Source: an uncultured Rikenella sp. (GTDB lineage: Bacteria; Bacteroidota; Bacteroidia; Bacteroidales; Rikenellaceae). Taken from it: a DNA stretch of 14,963 nt. Where the stretch lies: positions 1 to 14,963 of the forward strand of contig NZ_CAJTMN010000052.1 in assembly GCF_910577125.1 (NCBI RefSeq), written 5' to 3'. Numbering within the stretch: position 1 is the stretch's first letter; every line of letters starts with the position of its first letter. The notes beneath the pieces were generated by a model. The model did no database searches, was not told the DNA's origin, and saw nothing but the letters and a program-made list of their open reading frames with translations. Positions 12,933-14,963 of this stretch are shown one piece after another. The position numbers were made by a program, and so were the translations under genes.

Positions 12933-14753
12933 TTACCGTCTCTTCGACTTCGCTTTGCGAGCCTTTTTGGCAGCTTTGCAATCTCCCGTCTGCAACTCGT
13001 TGTTCGGCAGCTGTTCCACCGCCTCGCCGACGATCGCCCCCGACAGACACCAGTAGCTGAAGCTCGACCCCTCCGGCTTGCCCTGCGGAATCGCGATCGT
13101 GAACGAGTGTTTCCCCTTCTTCAGGTCGCCCAGCGGAATGTAGACCGGATTGGTTACCGTCCCCGGACACCAGTTCGACCGGCTCAGATCGCTCGACGAG
13201 AGGCCGTTGCTGAAGTTCCCCGAAGCCGGGTTCCGCCGCCGGTACGACGAGCAGTCCTCGCGCCACGGGATGAACGTGAAGATCTTTTCGCCGTCCATCC
13301 AGACCGTGTTCTCCTTCTGGTTGAATTCGTCGCCGCCGCCCCAGCCGCCGTGTCCGGTGGTCAGGTAGACGAGCTGTGCGCCGCGGATGTTTTCCGGCAC
13401 GTCGATCGTCACGCGCAGCGAGTCGCTCCCCAGAAAATCAGGGTATCCCTGTCCGCCCTGTTCCATCAGGTTCAGCGAGTTGAAGACCGGCACCACGATC
13501 CGCCGCCCCTCTTTGCCGCCTTGCGGGTGGTATTTGAGGGTCAGCGAGAGCTTGTGCCCCTTTTCGGCCCAGTTGCCGATGTAGGCGCCGATCCAGGCCT
13601 CGCCTTCGAGCAGCGGAGCGAGGTGGGTGACATCCTGATAGTAGATCACCGAGTCGGCCCACACCTGACCCGGCACGCTGATCCCGCGGTTGTAGCCCCC
13701 CACGCCGAACGGGGTGAAGAAGCGGAGCATTTCGACCGGCGTGTCGTAGGTGTCGGTCGCGATGATCCCGGGGTAGGATTTCCCGCTGTTCGAGACGAAG
13801 GCGGGGAGGTTGTCGATCCCTTTCACCAGCGCATCGAGGAACGACTGTTCTTTGCCGACCGGAATGACGAAGGCCGATCCGGTGCGGTCATAGGCATCCT
13901 TGTCCGCCTTTTGAACCACCTGCACGAAGATGTCGCGTCCTTTGGCCGACTCGGGCAGTTTGACCTTTTTCAGGATGATCGTCCCGCCGCTGACGCGGTA
14001 GACGACGTCGGCGAGGAGCGAATCGACGCTCTTCGGCGCGTTCGACTGTGCGATGCCGATGTATTCGTCGCGGAAGACGGGGATGGTGATCACGTCGGCG
14101 TTGTTGATGCGGTAGCGGTACATCGAGGCGTCCACTAAGGTGTCGAATGCCGGGATGATCGGGCCGCCGGTCGACGGGATCTTCTCGATGGACTGGGCGC
14201 GGAGTCCGATGTGTCCGTTCCGCGAGGTCATCAGAACCAGCCCGTTGGGCAGATGTGCCGCCGGCTGTGCCGTTCCCCGCACGCCGGCCTGGTCGGTGAA
14301 CCAGTATTTGACGGTGTTGGAGCGGATGATGACCGTGGCGACTTTACAGGGGTAGCCGCAGATGACCGTATCGCTGGGTTCGATCGTGAGGGTGGAGTCG
14401 AGCACGAAGGACTGTTCGGTGGCGATCATCTCGCCGTCGGGCATCTCGGCGACGCCGTAGTATTTGCCGGTTCCGTAGTCGATGTATTGGGTCTCGGTGA
14501 CTCCGCGACGTCGTTCGCCTTTGTTTTTATCGGCTTTGATGCGTTCGGCCCATTCGGGGTTCTGTTGCAGCAACAGGGCGGTGTCGAGTTCGTAGCCGGT
14601 GCGGCACTGGTTGCCGTCGACGGTCAGTACGACGCGCATGGCCGAAGCGCGGTTGCCGCGTCCGGGTGTGGCATAGGTGACTTTCAGAGCCTCGTCGGCG
14701 AAGGCGCCGGTGGCGAGCAGTCCGAGAGCGGCGCTCAGGAGGATTTTTTTCAT
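12933..14753 (-). CDS. Secreted PNGase F-like peptide-N-glycosidase with GLPGLI-like N-terminal region
   Basis: This 606-residue exported protein should release N-glycans from glycoproteins by cutting the asparagine-GlcNAc amide bond. MKKILLSAALGLLATGAFA is a clear signal peptide. Residues about 21-192 resemble GLPGLI-family proteins (ICGYPCKVATVII, KYWFTD, LPNGLVL). The PNGase F region is about 255-580: YDRTGSAFVIP (288-298) matches the DRYANVYV segment, placing Asp289 at the catalytic Asp60 of Elizabethkingia PNGase F; FFTPFGVGG (345-353) matches FITPYWVG; RIVVPVFN (418-425) matches SAVVPVIQYN; TTGHGGWGGGDEFNQ (465-479) matches the ISGWGHA to CAEW region, with Glu476 at Glu206; and SNWCPG (526-531) matches AGWCPG. 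The Glu118 position seems to fall in YIGNW (391-395), where no Glu is present, though my alignment is by eye. The tail (592-606) is strongly basic. No sorting domain or lipobox is visible. The start is the ATG at 14753-14751. It is monocistronic in this window. Confidence 0.88.
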   Translation of the reverse strand: MKKILLSAALGLLATGAFADEALKVTYATPGRGNRASAMRVVLTVDGNQCRTGYELDTALLLQQNPEWAERIKADKNKGERRRGVTETQYIDYGTGKYYGVAEMPDGEMIATEQSFVLDSTLTIEPSDTVICGYPCKVATVIIRSNTVKYWFTDQAGVRGTAQPAAHLPNGLVLMTSRNGHIGLRAQSIEKIPSTGGPIIPAFDTLVDASMYRYRINNADVITIPVFRDEYIGIAQSNAPKSVDSLLADVVYRVSGGTIILKKVKLPESAKGRDIFVQVVQKADKDAYDRTGSAFVIPVGKEQSFLDALVKGIDNLPAFVSNSGKSYPGIIATDTYDTPVEMLRFFTPFGVGGYNRGISVPGQVWADSVIYYQDVTHLAPLLEGEAWIGAYIGNWAEKGHKLSLTLKYHPQGGKEGRRIVVPVFNSLNLMEQGGQGYPDFLGSDSLRVTIDVPENIRGAQLVYLTTGHGGWGGGDEFNQKENTVWMDGEKIFTFIPWREDCSSYRRRNPASGNFSNGLSSSDLSRSNWCPGTVTNPVYIPLGDLKKGKHSFTIAIPQGKPEGSSFSYWCLSGAIVGEAVEQLPNNELQTGDCKAAKKARKAKSKRR

Positions 14754-14816
14754 ACGAGTTTTTCGGTTGGTATTTAGTTGTTTGTTAAGTGTTCGTTGTT
14801 GGGCGGTAATCGGGCG

Positions 14817-14875
14817 GGTGAGGCTGCCTTAGCGAAACGCGGTTTCGCCCGTCCATGGGACGTGGGGGCCTGAGG
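14817..14875 (+). repeat. Small hairpin module S3 upstream of the glycanase gene
   Basis: Degenerate header GGTGAGGCTGCC (14817-14828), GCGAAAC/GTTTCGC (14832-14838 with 14842-14848) around a GCG triloop, then CCATGGGACGTGG (14853-14865), in which the one substitution relative to other copies leaves a T-G pair, then GGGGCCTGAGGGC. The GGCC/GGCC third hairpin is reduced. It lies about 65 bp upstream of the glycanase start and reads away from it. Confidence 0.75.
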
Positions 14876-14891
14876 GCTGTTCCATCCTGTT

Positions 14892-14963
14892 AGGTAGAGG
14901 CTGCCGCAGAAATGCGGAGCATTTCCCGTCCACGGGACGTGGGGCCCGCGCGGCCCGAGCGCA
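14892..14963 (+). repeat. Small hairpin module S4, running to the window edge
   Basis: Header GGTAGAGGCTGCC (14893-14905) after TGTTA, GAAATGC/GCATTTC (14909-14915 with 14919-14925) around a GGA triloop, CCACGGGACGTGG (14930-14942), GGGCC/GGCCC with loop CGCGC (14942-14956), then GAGCGCA at the last base. A large stem-loop would be expected just beyond the window. Confidence 0.8.

Overview
The window looks like chromosomal DNA from a GC-rich member of the Bacteroidota, most plausibly Bacteroidales and possibly the Rikenellaceae/Alistipes group. The signs are TAnnTTTG-type -7 promoter boxes, start sites without clear Shine-Dalgarno sequences, a single-chain PurL of the large type, a FISUMP-type surface-protein remnant, and a secreted PNGase F relative with a GLPGLI-like N-terminus. 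The genus is inference; the phylum is fairly secure.

Layout, left to right. Positions 1-228 hold no gene but carry an inverted copy of a palindromic repeat unit. Positions 229-441 (minus) encode only the C-terminal end of a FISUMP-type surface protein, a gene remnant. A minus-strand pair follows in the direction rlmH (4289-3813) to a 1105-residue multi-pass sensor histidine kinase (3776-459). The 993-bp gap between rlmH and hisS (4290-5282) has divergent promoter-like boxes and is otherwise filled by an array of modular palindromes. Next, on the plus strand, come hisS, a secreted M23/LysM peptidase, purL with its own promoter box, and a THUMP-like SAM methyltransferase that directly follows purL. 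A perfect 19-bp stem-loop at 12872-12914 separates this run from the convergent PNGase F-like gene (14753-12933, minus). The last 150 bp carry two more copies of the small repeat module, and the second runs to the window edge.

Most genes are core housekeeping: rRNA modification (rlmH), tRNA charging (hisS) and purine synthesis (purL). The secreted peptidase and the N-glycanase are envelope and glycoprotein-foraging functions. No conventional multi-gene defence or mobile system is present.

The unexplained structure is the repeat family. One unit appears to be (i) a header GGGTAGAGGCTGCC, (ii) a triloop hairpin whose stem differs between copies while pairing is kept, (iii) an almost invariant CCACGGGACGTGG hairpin, (iv) a GGCC/GGCC hairpin, (v) a linker containing AAGCTCG, and (vi) a large stem-loop with a GC-rich clamp and exchangeable inner arms. 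Five small modules and about six large stem-loops occur in three separate intergenic places. Their function is unknown; REP/BIME-like elements mobilised in trans, or structured RNAs, are the leading ideas.
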